From contig JAVTVY010037227.1 in the NCBI GenBank assembly GCA_036873755.1, positions 1 through 64,000 on the forward strand: a DNA stretch of 64,000 nucleotides, given 5' to 3'. The notes under the pieces are model-generated. The model did not search any database. It was not told the origin of the DNA and saw only the letters and a list, made by a program, of their open reading frames with translations. Source of the DNA: Hanleya hanleyi. Its lineage: Eukaryota > Mollusca > Polyplacophora > Lepidopleurida > Hanleyidae. Positions 1-12,800 of this stretch are shown here, in pieces. The stretch's first letter is position 1. Each line of letters opens with the position of its first letter. The position numbers and the translations under genes are program-made.

Positions 1-600
1 CCATAGCCATGCAGTATAGGCCTATGGGCCTACCCAGGCCTCGGTGACTTTTCAAAATTTCACCGATTCGTACGGGGACACTTCCTATCATGTTCTAAAT
101 GACGAGACGAGTAAAACGAGACCCCACAACCCTACCGCAAATGTATAGAAGTACGTTTCCCAGGGGGACAAACATCGGTCCTATACCCCAGTATGGGACT
201 ATATGAGGCTGGGTGACTTTTTTCAAAAATTTCACCGTTTCGCTCCGGGACACTTCTTATCATGTTCTAAATGACGAGACGAGTAAAACGAGATCCCACA
301 ACCCTACCGCAAATGTATAGAAGTAGGTTTCCCAGGATGGTCCTATACCTCCCATACCCCATATAGGCATTTTCCCGTTATTTAGGATAAAGTCCGTATT
401 CCGTTTTTTTTCAGGAAAATGTTTACATACACCCACCCTGGAACTAGGGGGAGATAACTCTATTGATAGACAAGCCCCGTTAAGCCCGGCGACCTATATA
501 CCCCTCATACCCCATATAGGCATTTTCCCAGGTTTTTCGATAAAGTCCGAGTTCCGTATTTTTTTTTTTTTTTCAGGAAAAATTTTACATGCACCCACCC
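1..600. repeat. Diverged tandem duplications
   Basis: Two copies of a unit of about 169 bp start at 43 and 212 (both begin GGTGACTTTT and share the block with GACGAGACGAGTAAAACGAG). A second, different duplication follows: the block with ATACCCCATATAGGCATTTT occurs near 353 and 507. No coding potential is seen. The array continues into another tandem repeat at 604. Confidence 0.75.
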
Positions 601-603
601 AGC

Positions 604-1165
604 CATCAAATACCCCTTCACCTAGGCTTCACGTTGATACCTCACTCGACCCCATTCGACCATTAGGGGATCCCCTAGCTCCAAAACGGATATTTCCATA
701 CCCTTGGGCCACCGCGCATGCGCACAATGCCGATATTTCAATCCCACACCCAACCCGTCAGATGCCCCCTCACATAAGCTTCACTTTGATACTTCACTCG
801 ACCCTATCGGTCCACTAGGAGCTCCCCTACATCTCAAAACGGCTATTTCCATACCCTTCGGCCACCGCGCATGCGCAGAAGGCCGCTATGTCAACCCCAC
901 ACCCAGCCCATTAGATGCCCCTTCACCTAAGCTTCACTTTGATACCTCACTCGATCCCATTGGACCATTATTGGCTTCGCTAGCTCCAAAACGGCTATTT
1001 CCATACCCTTCGGCCACTGCGCATGCGCAGAAGTCCGATATTTCAATCCCACACCCAGCCCATTAGATGCCCCTTCACCTAGGCTTTACTTTGATACCTC
1101 ACTCGATCCCATTGGACCATTTGTGGCTCCCCTAGCTCCAACACGGCTATTTCCATTTCCTTAGG
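604..1165. repeat. 153-bp tandem repeat with NRF-1-like palindromes
   Basis: About 3.6 copies of a 152-153 bp unit (starts near 613, 764, 917, 1069). Three copies carry GCGCATGCGC-type palindromes at about 714, 867 and 1018, matching the known NRF-1 consensus YGCGCAYGCGCR. The unit is a multiple of three long, so an open frame of 120 codons (704-1066) runs through the copies. This is a by-product of periodicity and not good evidence for a protein. Confidence 0.8.
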
Positions 1166-2209
1166 CCACACGAGTTGTCTCCCTTGCGTCAATGTGTGCA
1201 GATGGCGCTACGGTCGACGCCGTGATGGAGAAAGGGCGTCCCCGCACCATCCTGGAGCCGCCATTTTCTTTGTTGTTTTCTTGCGGAGATACACGGGACA
1301 ATAAACACTCGACCGTAGGGTGGTACAGATGCTAGACTGATCCTATTAACATGGTACAACACCTATAGATTATGTTTATTACTATTATATGGCTTAGAGG
1401 TTTTTTTGAGGGTAATGTGAGGGTTTTTCTCCCCGTGACGTCCCCACCGCCTCGTTTGCTCCCTTGCGCCGTCTAAAAACACCGCCATTTTACAAGTAAT
1501 TAATTAAAATTAATTAATTAATTAATTAGTACCCATCCTCCGTATGGCAGAACTGTACAACCCAGAACAAGTCTAGACATGCCTTGATCACGTGATCGTC
1601 ATTGGGAAACCCCCACTGGGGAATCCCCCGAAAAGTTCCTCCTCAATCCTCCCCCGGGGGGAACAAAAAAGTAGGTCAGTGGGACTCGTAATGCTCTTAT
1701 ACTACTACTCAGCTCTCAATTGTTTTGCCGTTCCGGAGATAGAATAGAAAGTGTTGTGCCCTCTCCCCTTCCCCACTCAGGCCTGGTTGGGTTAAGGGAG
1801 TAGATCACGTTAATGTGGTCATTAGGATTTTTAGGATTATTCAGATCAGGCTGAATTTCCTAACAATAGTATCCAGACACCTCATAACATGATAAAAGTT
1901 AAAAAAAAATAGTAAATCAATCTAATGAGCTTTAAACATGAAAACGGGCTCTTTTCCATACTGATGTAACGATACAGGGTGTATACAGAAATTATGCAAT
2001 ATTTCTACAAATAGTATTGTGACTCCCTGTTTTTATTTCAAGATTTGTCTTATCTTAGCCGTACGAGTTTTTACTTTAAGTACATTCTCACTTTTAAATG
2101 TCAACATGATCTACTTCCTTAAAGTTGACATATGGATCCTTTAATTTCAATGCAGTATGACATGAAGTATATTATGGCAATTAACAGTATTTAAATATAC
2201 ACCCCCCAC
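1166..2209. other. Intergenic, no gene seen
   Basis: Contains a GCCGCCATTTT (YY1-type) motif near 1258 and an AATT/TTAA simple repeat at 1496-1530. A C-rich stretch near 1735-1795 resembles one at 50100-50175 inside the large element. I see no ORF with recognisable content. Confidence 0.5.
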
Positions 2210-2792
2210 TCCACATGGGAAATGGGGTCCGTGTAACACGTGGCAGTTCAGCTTTCCATCTTGCAAAATTGAAAGTAGAAAGGTGGAAACCTTCACATCG
2301 CTCCCGTATTCGAGCTTTCCATCTCACAAAATTTAAAGTAGAAAAATAGAAAGCTCGATACCGTTCACATATTCCAGCTATCCAAAATGAATTTATGACA
2401 ATCAGGGATACGAGAGCGATAAGTCGTTACAGTTAGCCACACTTCTCCAAATCAGCGCGATATGTAGGTCTCATTGAAATGAACCATCTTATCGAGTTGT
2501 ACCGTAACCGATCAAAAATATAACCAAATGTCGTAAAATGCAAACGCTGATATTGAGAAAAAAACGGGACAAATTCTAACAAAGTATTGCTCTGGTATTC
2601 CTATATCATCAGTTCATGGTGAACAACTAGAATACGGGAGCGGTGCAGAGATTTCAATATCTCTACTTTCAATTTTGCGAGATGGAAAGCTTGAATACGG
2701 GAGTGATGCAGAGCTTCCCATCTTTCTACTTTCAATTTTGCAAGATGGAAATCTGAATTTTCAAGTGTTATACACGGACCAGATGGGGACTG
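2210..2792. mobile_element. Fold-back (MITE-like) element
   Basis: Long inverted repeat with arms of about 175-185 bp (about 2220-2395 and 2610-2790) around a centre of about 215 bp. Each arm is itself a tandem duplication of a block containing CTTTCCATCTTGCAAAATTG, so the element looks like a Foldback-type non-autonomous DNA transposon. No coding capacity. Target duplication not determined. Confidence 0.7.
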
Positions 2793-3680
2793 AATCCAGA
2801 GATTGCCACGGATCGGTCAGTATTTGAAATTCTGTCCATGGCGTTTTCAATGTTATTGCGTTAATGTTGGATCATGGGCTGATTCAGTATTCTTCAGAGA
2901 TGTTCATCTGTCTCAGCTCGGAATTTTATCATTTTATTCGATTTACTCGATCCCTCGTTTTTCTTGATATAGTGACGCAAAATATGATTTTCACTTACTC
3001 ACGAATAAACGACTCATAACCATTCAAAGTTGACACAAGTCTATCAGTTTATTTGAAAGATGCAAACATGCTCTCCGAATACTTGATTAACGTCTTCTAC
3101 GCAAATATAATGCGAAAACTCTCGTCTAAACAGTCACGTTCAATTGTGTTATAAGTTTTTTAACAAGTTTCCCAGAGAAGAGCATACAACTGGAATACGC
3201 CTCCACTGACGTTTTCAGTACACATAATGTACACATAACATGGACAAAAGAAGGAACCCCATCATCCCCAGACCAATCCGGGCCTGTATACCGGGAACGG
3301 AAATACCGAATAAATGCCTAGTGATTCGTCTGGAAATTACCAGTTAACTGCAAAAATCAGATAGAAGGGAAGTAAAGAGGGTTAGTATCATCCATCTCAC
3401 CGGCAGGGTTATCTCCCCTGATGCACTGCTGAGCATATGTAAAATGAGGACGATCACTTTACATGGAAAACATAATTCCTTAAACTGATTTTGTATTTAC
3501 ATCGGAACTAAGTTCATCGCAATATATCTGGAAAACATCTGTTGTCTCTTTCCTCTCAAAACAACAGGGGAAAACGAATCCACGAAAAGCACTTTTGCTG
3601 CACAATATAAAGGGAAAGTATATTATTGGTCTGAGCATCTCTTATCTCTCATCCGATTGAGAGATAACTGTACAGCTATT
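2793..3680. other. 3' flank of the sHSP gene
   Basis: Downstream of the sHSP stop codon on the minus strand. Probably holds the 3' UTR; a minus-strand AATAAA lies near 3050, rather far from the stop. Nothing else recognised. Confidence 0.35.
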
Positions 3681-3887
3681 TCATCGTCGTCCTTCGACAT
3701 CCTCCTCCTTCGGGGAATCACCTTCTTTCGGGCTGTCGCCCACTTTCGATCCATCGCCCTCTTTCGGACCTTTTCTTTCTATGTTCACAATTCTCTGCGC
3801 GGAAGATTCCGACCCTTTCACTCGCGCAATAATACTTAGAATCCCTTCCTCCTCAAAACTGCATGTTACAGTATCCGGGTCACAATC
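3681..3887 (-). CDS. sHSP exon 3: end of alpha-crystallin domain and tail
   Basis: The acceptor (CTTTCCAG) ends at 3888 and the frame enters at codon Asp-148. The block DCDPDTVTCSFEEEGILSII matches the end of the domain, where vertebrate relatives have G(V/I)L(T/S)(I/V). RIVNIERK sits where alpha-crystallins carry the IPI (IXI/V) motif; here the core is V-N-I. The last 29 residues are Lys/Glu/Asp/Gly-rich with a repeated SPKEGD element, a soluble tail. Stop TGA at 3683-3681. Confidence 0.92.
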   Translation of the reverse strand, partial: DCDPDTVTCSFEEEGILSIIARVKGSESSAQRIVNIERKGPKEGDGSKVGDSPKEGDSPKEEDVEGRR

Positions 3888-6800
3888 CTGGAAAGAAAAG
3901 GTAGTATTAAGTAATAGTTCGATGGCCATCTGCCAGCTTGGTAATTAAAAGCGTCAACCGAAATCATGTTAAATACGCCTTTTTTTCTTATGCTTAAAGT
4001 GTAATTTCTTTTCGGGACTACCATCAGGTAACGTGGTTAGTTGCATGGAAATGTGAACAATCAGCCCAGAAATCATAATGTCACAAATGCAAGTTCTTTA
4101 AAAATAACTCTCAATGGGTGTCCTGTCGGTTATGAAGGGTGAACACTGAGAACTAGATTCTAAACCGGGTTATTTGCCCTCCTTATCTACCTGATGATTG
4201 AGGTTAGATTGGTTACCTCCCCTTCCTCCCAATACGAACCCAGTCTAGATCTATGTCCTACTGTTCGAATGTACCTAACGACTTAGACTAGGCATTGGAA
4301 TATAATTTATGTATAAAGATTTTACATGTAAAAGACGTTACATGTGCAATAGTCCCTGATTTTTGGAAAAGCTCAGATGGTAAGATCAACTGTACGGATT
4401 AAAAGGGTCGTGGGTTCGATTCCCACAGAAGGCTAATTATTTTTTCGCTCAACAATTATTCACATATATACAAATTGATTCATGAGGGGCTATACTCCAT
4501 TTTGTTACTGCTTTCGAGAAGAAAGCGAACGTTTGTTGCAGGGCCAGGATATCTTGAGCATCCTCCTCACAGCGTATTCTCCATTTCACAGGCTCATTTA
4601 TCATCCCTGCCCCCAATAGCGGAAGTTGACCTTTACTACGTTGCTATGACGTATAGGGGAAAATCCACGTACGCACGGATCAATTTGAATCCGGCCGAAC
4701 AACTCTTTCAGTTTTGCACATGAGCGAACTACTTTTCATATGCTAATTGCTCTGTCCAGATAAACAGGGAAAATAATCTCCAGATAATTCTTTTTAATGC
4801 TAGGTCAACAGAGGTATTATGCAGACTTGAAAAATAATTCGGCAAACATCTATTTTACTATATATGATGTCACTTCCGGTGATGTGCGCGCGGCCGGGAA
4901 TCCTGTCCAACAATCTGACTGATGGCTAGGGTATTATTAGACCGCCAGTGGGTTGGTTGTATCTTGATGGCTCTCAACTCCTAGCTGGCACATCAGTGAG
5001 TTGGCTCATCAGAAAAAGGGCACATATGAGGTTTTGCTTGCATCTGAAAAGTTTGGATGAAAAAAAATATACCTCCCCCCCACCCCAGCTACGGTCCTGT
5101 TTGGAGTAACCTCATGATGACTGGCCACTTATTCCAGTACATGTCATCTACTGGAATAAGTGGCCAGTCTATATTCCGTTTGAAAACCAATCTATTGGAT
5201 TGAAAAACCCAGCTCATTACGACCTATTAGAGCAATTTTTCAGTCTACATTAGAAGATACATTCTGCTATCTTTCACTGATCGACTGAAAATTATTCCAA
5301 TCAATCGAAAGATTGACAATTTAGCTGTAGAGATTAGATCTGGTCCCTAATTCCAATCGTCAATCTGTACAATGGTTAATACGAAGCTGCGCATCAAAAA
5401 ACCCCTCGGCTCTGGGTACATTCATAATGTATTCAATTTGAACCAAGATGTCAGGAACACCAAGCAGTCAAGTCACAAATATACAGATTATCAAAAATTT
5501 TGCAATTAGAAATGACCCCCAAGATTTCCGTCCAATCAGAGAAACCGGTATTCATTACATAAATTTCTTGATGCATCAATGATGTATACCAAATTTTACA
5601 TCGAGCATTTGAACGGTATCAGAGATAGAGATCATTAAAGATTTCGCATAAATTAAAGATGGCCACCCTTCCTTCCCGCCACTCAGAGGAACTGATGTGG
5701 TTATTCATTGAAAATTCTCTTGATACATTGATGCTGTATACCAAGTTTCGTATAGAACACTGAAATGGTATCAGAGATATACATCATTAAAGATTTTGCA
5801 TAAATTAAAGATGGCCACCAAGGTTTCCGCCCAATCAGAGAAACCAGAACTGTCATTTGTCGTAAGTCTCTTGATGCATCGATGATGTATACCAAATTTT
5901 ACATCGTGCACTTGAACGGTATCAGAGAACGAGATCATTAATGATTTTGCATAATTAAAGATGGCCGACCATCCTTCTCCCCACTCAGAGGAACTGATGT
6001 GGTTATTCATTGCAAGTCAGTTGATACATCGATGCTGTATACCAAGTTTGGTATAGAACACTTAAATTGGATCAGAGATATATATCATTAAAGTTTTTGC
6101 ATAAATTAAAGATGGCCGCCAAAGTTTTCGGTCAATCAGGTCCCGATTCAAAGTATCTGGATGTATCGATGATGTATACCAACTTTCATATAAAACAACT
6201 GAATGGTAACAGAGATATGTATCATTATCGATTTCGCATAAATTAAAGATGGCCTCCAGGATTTCCAGCTAATCAGAAAAGCCGGTTTGGTAATTTATTG
6301 AAAGTTGCTTGATGTATCGATGATGTATACCAACTTTCGTATTGAACAGTTGAATGGTTTCCGAGATATGGATCATTATCCATTTCGCATAAAATTAAAG
6401 ATGGCCGCCAAGGTTTTCACCCAATCAGGTCCCAATTAAATAGGCTTCTGGTCCTTGACTAGGTAAATAAGCATACCAAATTTGGAATTCTTCAGTGGAA
6501 CCGTTCTCCGGCTATCTCGCTCACGTACAGACGTACGGACGTACGGACGTACGGACAGACGGACGTACAAGACGACGACAATACCCCATGGCCAAAATTG
6601 GCCGAGGGGTAAAAACAGAACGAATCTGCAACAATAGTCTGCTTACCGTCCCTTCTTCCCAAAAGCAGTAACAATTTGGTTTGGACTTTACAGATTGGTC
6701 ACTAATTTAGTCAAGTAACATGACTCTTGAGTTTATTTATCAGGGTCATGCTGTACGATCCAAGGCGATTCACTGCCGTAAATTCACATCCACACATCCC

Positions 6801-9800
6801 CATGTTCCACTGTCATAATGTATGGTCCATCCGGTTCGTGATACACCAAAAATAGCAGCCAGAAACACTTACTAGCATTCCAAAAACCGCGAGAAATTTC
6901 AATCGACAAGTAATGTAAACATCTCCACCATATCGGTACAATGGCTTTTTAAAAAAATATACCCACCCTCCTATTGAACTGTCCAGAATTATCCCTGGAT
7001 TTTTTGTATTTTTAGATTAAAATACATAGAATTTTATATATCCATCAACACCTATCTTGAATTCCACATTATAAAGTACCAAATATGAAAAGAACAGAAT
7101 TTCAACTAAATTGTTCGTGGGGAAACTCGTCCTTAGGTAAGGGGTGGATATCATTTTTGGAAGATGGTGGAGATGTTTACATTTCGAATCTTGACTCAGA
7201 TTTTCTCTACTGCATTTGAAATGCAAGCAAATGTTTCTGGCTGCTATTTTTGGTGTATCGTGAAACCGGGTGGACCATACATTATGACAGTGGGACTTGT
7301 GGACGTGAATTTCTGGTCTATTTTCTGACGTTTTATTTTCGTCAGTGAATCGCCTTGGACCATACGGCATGACTGATAATAAACTCAGAGTCATGTTACT
7401 TGACTATCATTAATTCCAATCTAATTATTTAACAGAGATTGACATTCACCTTAATTACTTCATGATTTCGATGAAAAACTATAGGGTAACAAAGATGTCC
7501 AAGAATGTACTCTTTTAGCTAAATGAGTATTTCGTATTTCAACCTCTGAGCAGATATAAAACCCTGCTTGAATGGTTATCTATATATACCTCGGGTATCG
7601 CAAATTGTCTCGTGAATTCTCGTGTCACCTGACCAAATTCGTCCGTCTTCTCGTGATGTTTGCCAGTGATGACGAGATTATTGTCCAATACTTTCACATT
7701 CAGATCGTCTGGAGAAAACTGATCCACATTCAACCGTATCTCAAACTCTTTGTCTGTGTATGTCACCTGGAAAAAAATAACACACCGATATGCAATTTCA
7801 GTAAACTCAGATATAATATCACTAAATATACCATGATATACCATCTCGGTTCATCTAGATTGACCGATATGTAGTCTACTGTCCGCATAATTTGTTTCGA
7901 GAAGAAAATGTGCATTAATTATACCCCCCACTGTGCATGGTAATGTTTGGCACACTTGTGTCTCCTTTTGCTACACAGTAGCTTTGTAGGAGTAGCGAGA
8001 TAACGATCGAGAGTGAGTGAGTTCAACAGATCAGAATCAATTGATTTAGTTTTCCTTTTATTCGAGAGAGGCGGAATTACCTACGCAAGAAAGAGAAAGT
8101 CATATCCTTTCTTTATAATAATTTGTTTGATCTCCAGGACTCAAGTATTTTTTGACAAGCTTATACCAAGAGCATTATAATCTAAAGGTCTAGTTAACTT
8201 AATATCAAAATCAGATCGACGAGATACCCCATTAGAGATTAGATACGTATGGTGTTCTATTTGTGCCAAGTTTCCGTCGCCTTTTCAAAACGCGACGTCG
8301 CCTTTTGAAACGCGACGTCGCGTTTCGAAACGCGACGTCGTGTTTCGAAACGCGACGTCGCGTTTTTAAAACACGACGTCGCCTTTTGGAAAACACGACG
8401 TCGCCTTTTAAAACGCGACGTCGCGTTTCTTTCCTATGTTTTTGCATTGTAAAACTCGACACAACGAAACTCGACGTCGCGTTTTCAAAAGGCGACGTCG
8501 TGTTTCACCCGCGTCTTGTTTGGCAATGTTAAAAGATAGGAAAGAAACGCGACGTCGCGTTTTAAAACGCGACGTCGTGTTTTTTAAAAGGCGACGTCGC
8601 GTTTTCAAAAGGCGACGTCGCGTTTCAAAACGCGTCGCCTTTTGAAACGCGACGTCGCCTTTCGAAACGCGACGTCGCCTTTCGAAACGCGACGTCGCCT
8701 TTCGAAACGCGACGTCGCCTTTCGAAACGCGACGTCGCCTTTTGAAACGCGACGTCGTGTTTTGATAGTAGAACTGCGCATGTCTAGGGATCATTTATTT
8801 TCAAGAAATTGTGTAGGTGCCATATTGTACTTTTCAGAAAAGGCCAGGAGTTTTAATTTTCCATTTGGGTTCTCCTTAATATTTTGAAGTTAACAAATCA
8901 CAGCAATATAAAAATTCATACTCATATAATTCAGGTTTTCTTGATGCAATATTACTGCAATTCTGACAAATCAGTTTCAATACAAACACATCTTAGAACA
9001 TTTTAAACTCTAGGAATTTTTGGGTATTTTTTAGTTGTAAAATTTGATGAAAGAATTTCGCTGACAAAGTTAGAGAAATTCCCAATTCCCAAAATGCTTT
9101 TCTAGCAGATATATTCACTAGATTTGCATCAAAATTGCATCAAGACAACCCAAATGATAATATTCAGGTAGCTGTGATTTGTTGAGAGAGACACCAAACA
9201 CCTTTTGAAACGCGACGTCGCCTTTCGAAACGCGACGTCGCCTTTTGAAACGCGACGTCGCCTTTCGAAACGCGACGTCGCCTTTCGAAACGCGACGTCG
9301 CCTTTCGAAACGCGACGTCGCCTTTCGAAACGCGACGTCGCCTTTTGAAACGCGACGTCGCCTTTCGAAACGCGACGTCGCCTTTCGAAACGCGACGTCG
9401 CCTTTCGAAACGCGACGTCGTGTTTTGATAGTAGAACTGCGCATGTCTAGGGATCATTTATTTTCAAGAAATTGTGTTGTGACTATAGATACAATGCTTT
9501 AGTTAGACAAGACAAATGACATACATGTAGATATATGTAGAAGACTGTGTAATGTGTGGTAGGAAACTTCGCTGTGCTTATATCCGTCTCAGAAATTAGG
9601 TCATGTATATCCATTGAGTATACGCACCCCTCAAGACAAGAACAAGCTGACATTATTAGTGCGCATAATGCATGTATTTAGACAATGTTTCCTCATTAGC
9701 TTTCAGTTACTTGTACAGCGATCAACTAATTTGTTTTCAAGATAATCATCCTATCCGTCCTCTAAACGTTTGTCAGGCTTTATTATTTTTATATTATTCA

Positions 9801-12800
9801 CATTGTATCATTAACCTTGGGTGTAAAACTCGGCTGGCAGTGTCGTTTATTACTTGACTTTTAATTGCCATTTCACTATGCATTCAGTTATAGCACAATG
9901 CACTCATGGACTCACTAAGTGGAAGCTGTGCCGTTAGTGTCACCCATAGAGGACATTTAAATGTTGATTGATTAATTTATTTCAACTGGGTTAAACCGGT
10001 CCTCGGTGAAAACAGTTTCTACCCCTAGACCAACACATTTTCACTTGGCTGTAAATCTTTCACCACCAAGTGTAAAAATGGAAGCTGGATTGATCTGCAT
10101 GGGTGGAAAACATTCCAGCCAGGTGCTTCTCAGGTTAATGATATTAAAAGTGACTTACCAAGTTGAGTAATACGTTATTGAATTTGAGCTTTGAACCCTT
10201 TGTATAGTTATTTATACGCTATGTAGCGGTTTTAAAATAATTGGGCACTCTATCGCAAAAAAACAAATCCTCTTAGTTCAGATAGGTCAATGCTACCATC
10301 ACCTATTTTTATCAAAAATAGGAAAATAAGCGTGTAACCATTCCCGGAGACGCCGCCACAAATTTAGGTTCGTTTATTCAATCTCAGTTAAGAGTTTCTG
10401 CCCTTATTGCTTCGCTCTCCTATCAAAGTCTAGTTTCACGATAACGGTGACAACCTTGTAACCCACAGTTTTGCTGATAGCATTGGAACCCTCTACTATT
10501 GTGATTGTCTTATAATTCTCTGAGATGGTCAAGCGGATAGCTCTGGCTCACTAATAACAAATGCTCCCTAAACCTGCACATGCGCAGTTGAAAGACCAAA
10601 AGGCGACGTCGCGTTTCAAAACGCGACGTCGCGTTTCGAAAGGCGACGTCGCGTTTCGAAACGCGACGTCGCCTTTTGAAACGCGACGTCGCCTTTCGAA
10701 ACGCGACGTCGCCTTTCGAAACGCGACGTCGCCTTTTGAAACGCGACGTCGCCTTTCGAAACGCGACGTCGCGTTTCAAAAGGCGACGTCGCGTTTTGAA
10801 AAGGCGACGGAAACTTGGCATAACATCCCACGATAAATAATCCTTATTGATAGTTGATGAATTATGCAAGCAAACAATCCTCTCTTCTGTCATAAAAATA
10901 CTGAGTCCACCCATTTAGTGTGTCTGATTGTTAGCCAGGGTTATTTTCCGGTCTCTCACAGCAACATGGTGTTTTTTAGCAAATGCGCGAAAAATTATAT
11001 CACAGTATTAGTGTTTGAATTCCTCAAATTAACAGAGTGAGGGTCTATAAGGAACCATGTATATCTCAGGTCAAATTATTCTTTGCAAATCATTTACTAC
11101 ATTTGCTAGCAGGAGCAAGACTAATGTATTCTTTTGCAATCAGCATTCAGAGTTATTTCAGAAATATAATTTGTAGCTTTAGGGTTGAAGAGATATTTTA
11201 TCATTGAGTTGCCCCATTTATTTTCCAGGCCATTTTGGTCCGCGGATGACCTGAGCTATGATTCATTTATTTGTAACAAAAAACAGGGACTTTGTGACTA
11301 TTTCATCTCAAATCGCACGCACGTGTATTTGTTCATACGGAAGTTACAACCACGCATGAACATCGAAAGGCCCAATATTGACCAATCAGCGATCGGCTAA
11401 CCTTCTGTTTCTATCCGCAAGTGTACTCAAAATATCACAAAATGGAGGTCAAGCGGATAGCTCTGGCTCACTAATAACAAATGCTCCCTAAACCTGCACA
11501 TGCGCAGTTGAAAGACCAAAAGGCGACGTCGCGTTTCAAAAGGCGACGTCGCGTTTCGAAAGGCGACGTCGCGTTTCGAAAGGCGACGTCGCGTTTCGAA
11601 AGGCGACGTCGCGTTTCGAAAGGCGACGTCGCGTTTCGACGTCGCGTTTTCGCGTTTTGAAACGCGACGTCGCCTTTTGAAAACGCGACGTCGCCTTTTA
11701 AAAAACACGACGTCGCGTTTTAAAACGCGACGTCGCGTTTCTTTCCTATCTTTTAACATTGCCAAACAAGACGCGGGTGAAACACGACGTCGCCTTTTGA
11801 AAACGCGACGTCGAGTTTCGTTGTGTCGAGTTTTACAATGCAAAAACATAGGAAAGAAACGCGACGTCGCGTTTTAAAAGGCGACGTCGTGTTTTCCAAA
11901 AGGCGACGTCGTGTTTTAAAAACGCGACGTCGCGTTTCGAAACACGACGTCGCGTTTCGAAACGCGACGTCGCGTTTCAAAAGGCGACGTCGCGTTTTGA
12001 AAAGGCGACGGAAACTTGGCACAAATAGAACACCATAGATACGAGTGTATCGTGCCATGCACTGCACGCAACGGGTTACAAATAAAGAGAATAAAGGGTT
12101 ACAAAGAGTTATCTCCCTGAACATAGGTATAGAGAGAGGAGGCGGCCCCCCATCAAAACATATTTGCAAGACAAAAACAAAAGAATAGACCTGTGTTAAG
12201 TTGTGAAATACATATTACCCACTGCGTGTTTGTTTGAGGGGAAAGTGGTCAAGCAGCGGAAACGAGGCATGTTTATGCATATAAAGTCCCTCCAAAATGT
12301 ACAAAACACGTATTCCCTCCAAAAACACAACGTGGATGTGTCGCTGAGCTAATTAGTTTGCATAAGGTAGTTTTTGTGTTGACCAAGTTTGAGATTTAAT
12401 AACCCTGGAAAGAAAATACCCACACACAGAACAACAAAAGATAAAAAACAAACGGTTACAACGTACACGTGCGTTTTAATGTTGAGTTTTATTCACTGGA
12501 AAAGGCCAAGAACGCATCTCCAGTCACCTGGGATCCTGGAGCTTCCGGGGTCTACGCGGCCCCTGGACTATCGCCTTATTGTGCTGTGATAGTATAGCCC
12601 CCCCAATCTGAAAACTTGTCTACGGCCTTGCTGAGCCGACTGCAACGGACAGTCGGCAATAGGGGTTCAACTGATGGAAAATCAATAGAAAACTCAAGTG
12701 ACGATAAAGATTCTGAAAACAGTATGAGGTAAATATGGTAAAATATAATCCTTTCCGGAAAACAGATTTCAAGATTGTAAGAGATTCTTTTTATAGAGCA

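Noticed and set aside
704..1066. 120-codon open frame
   Set aside because: It exists only because the tandem unit is 153 bp long; the translation repeats with the DNA.
4357..4434. Functional tRNA gene
   Set aside because: Good A and B boxes but no valid anticodon loop; more likely a SINE head or relic.
8255..12030. Arrays of short regular repeats that could be mistaken for a CRISPR array
   Set aside because: The 20-bp units follow one another with no unique spacers, are palindromic, and lie in an intron of an animal gene.
8232..12169. Many overlapping open frames encoding RRRVSKGDVAF-type repeats on both strands
   Set aside because: The 20-bp palindromic unit opens frames in several phases on both strands; the peptides mirror the repeat and have no domain content.
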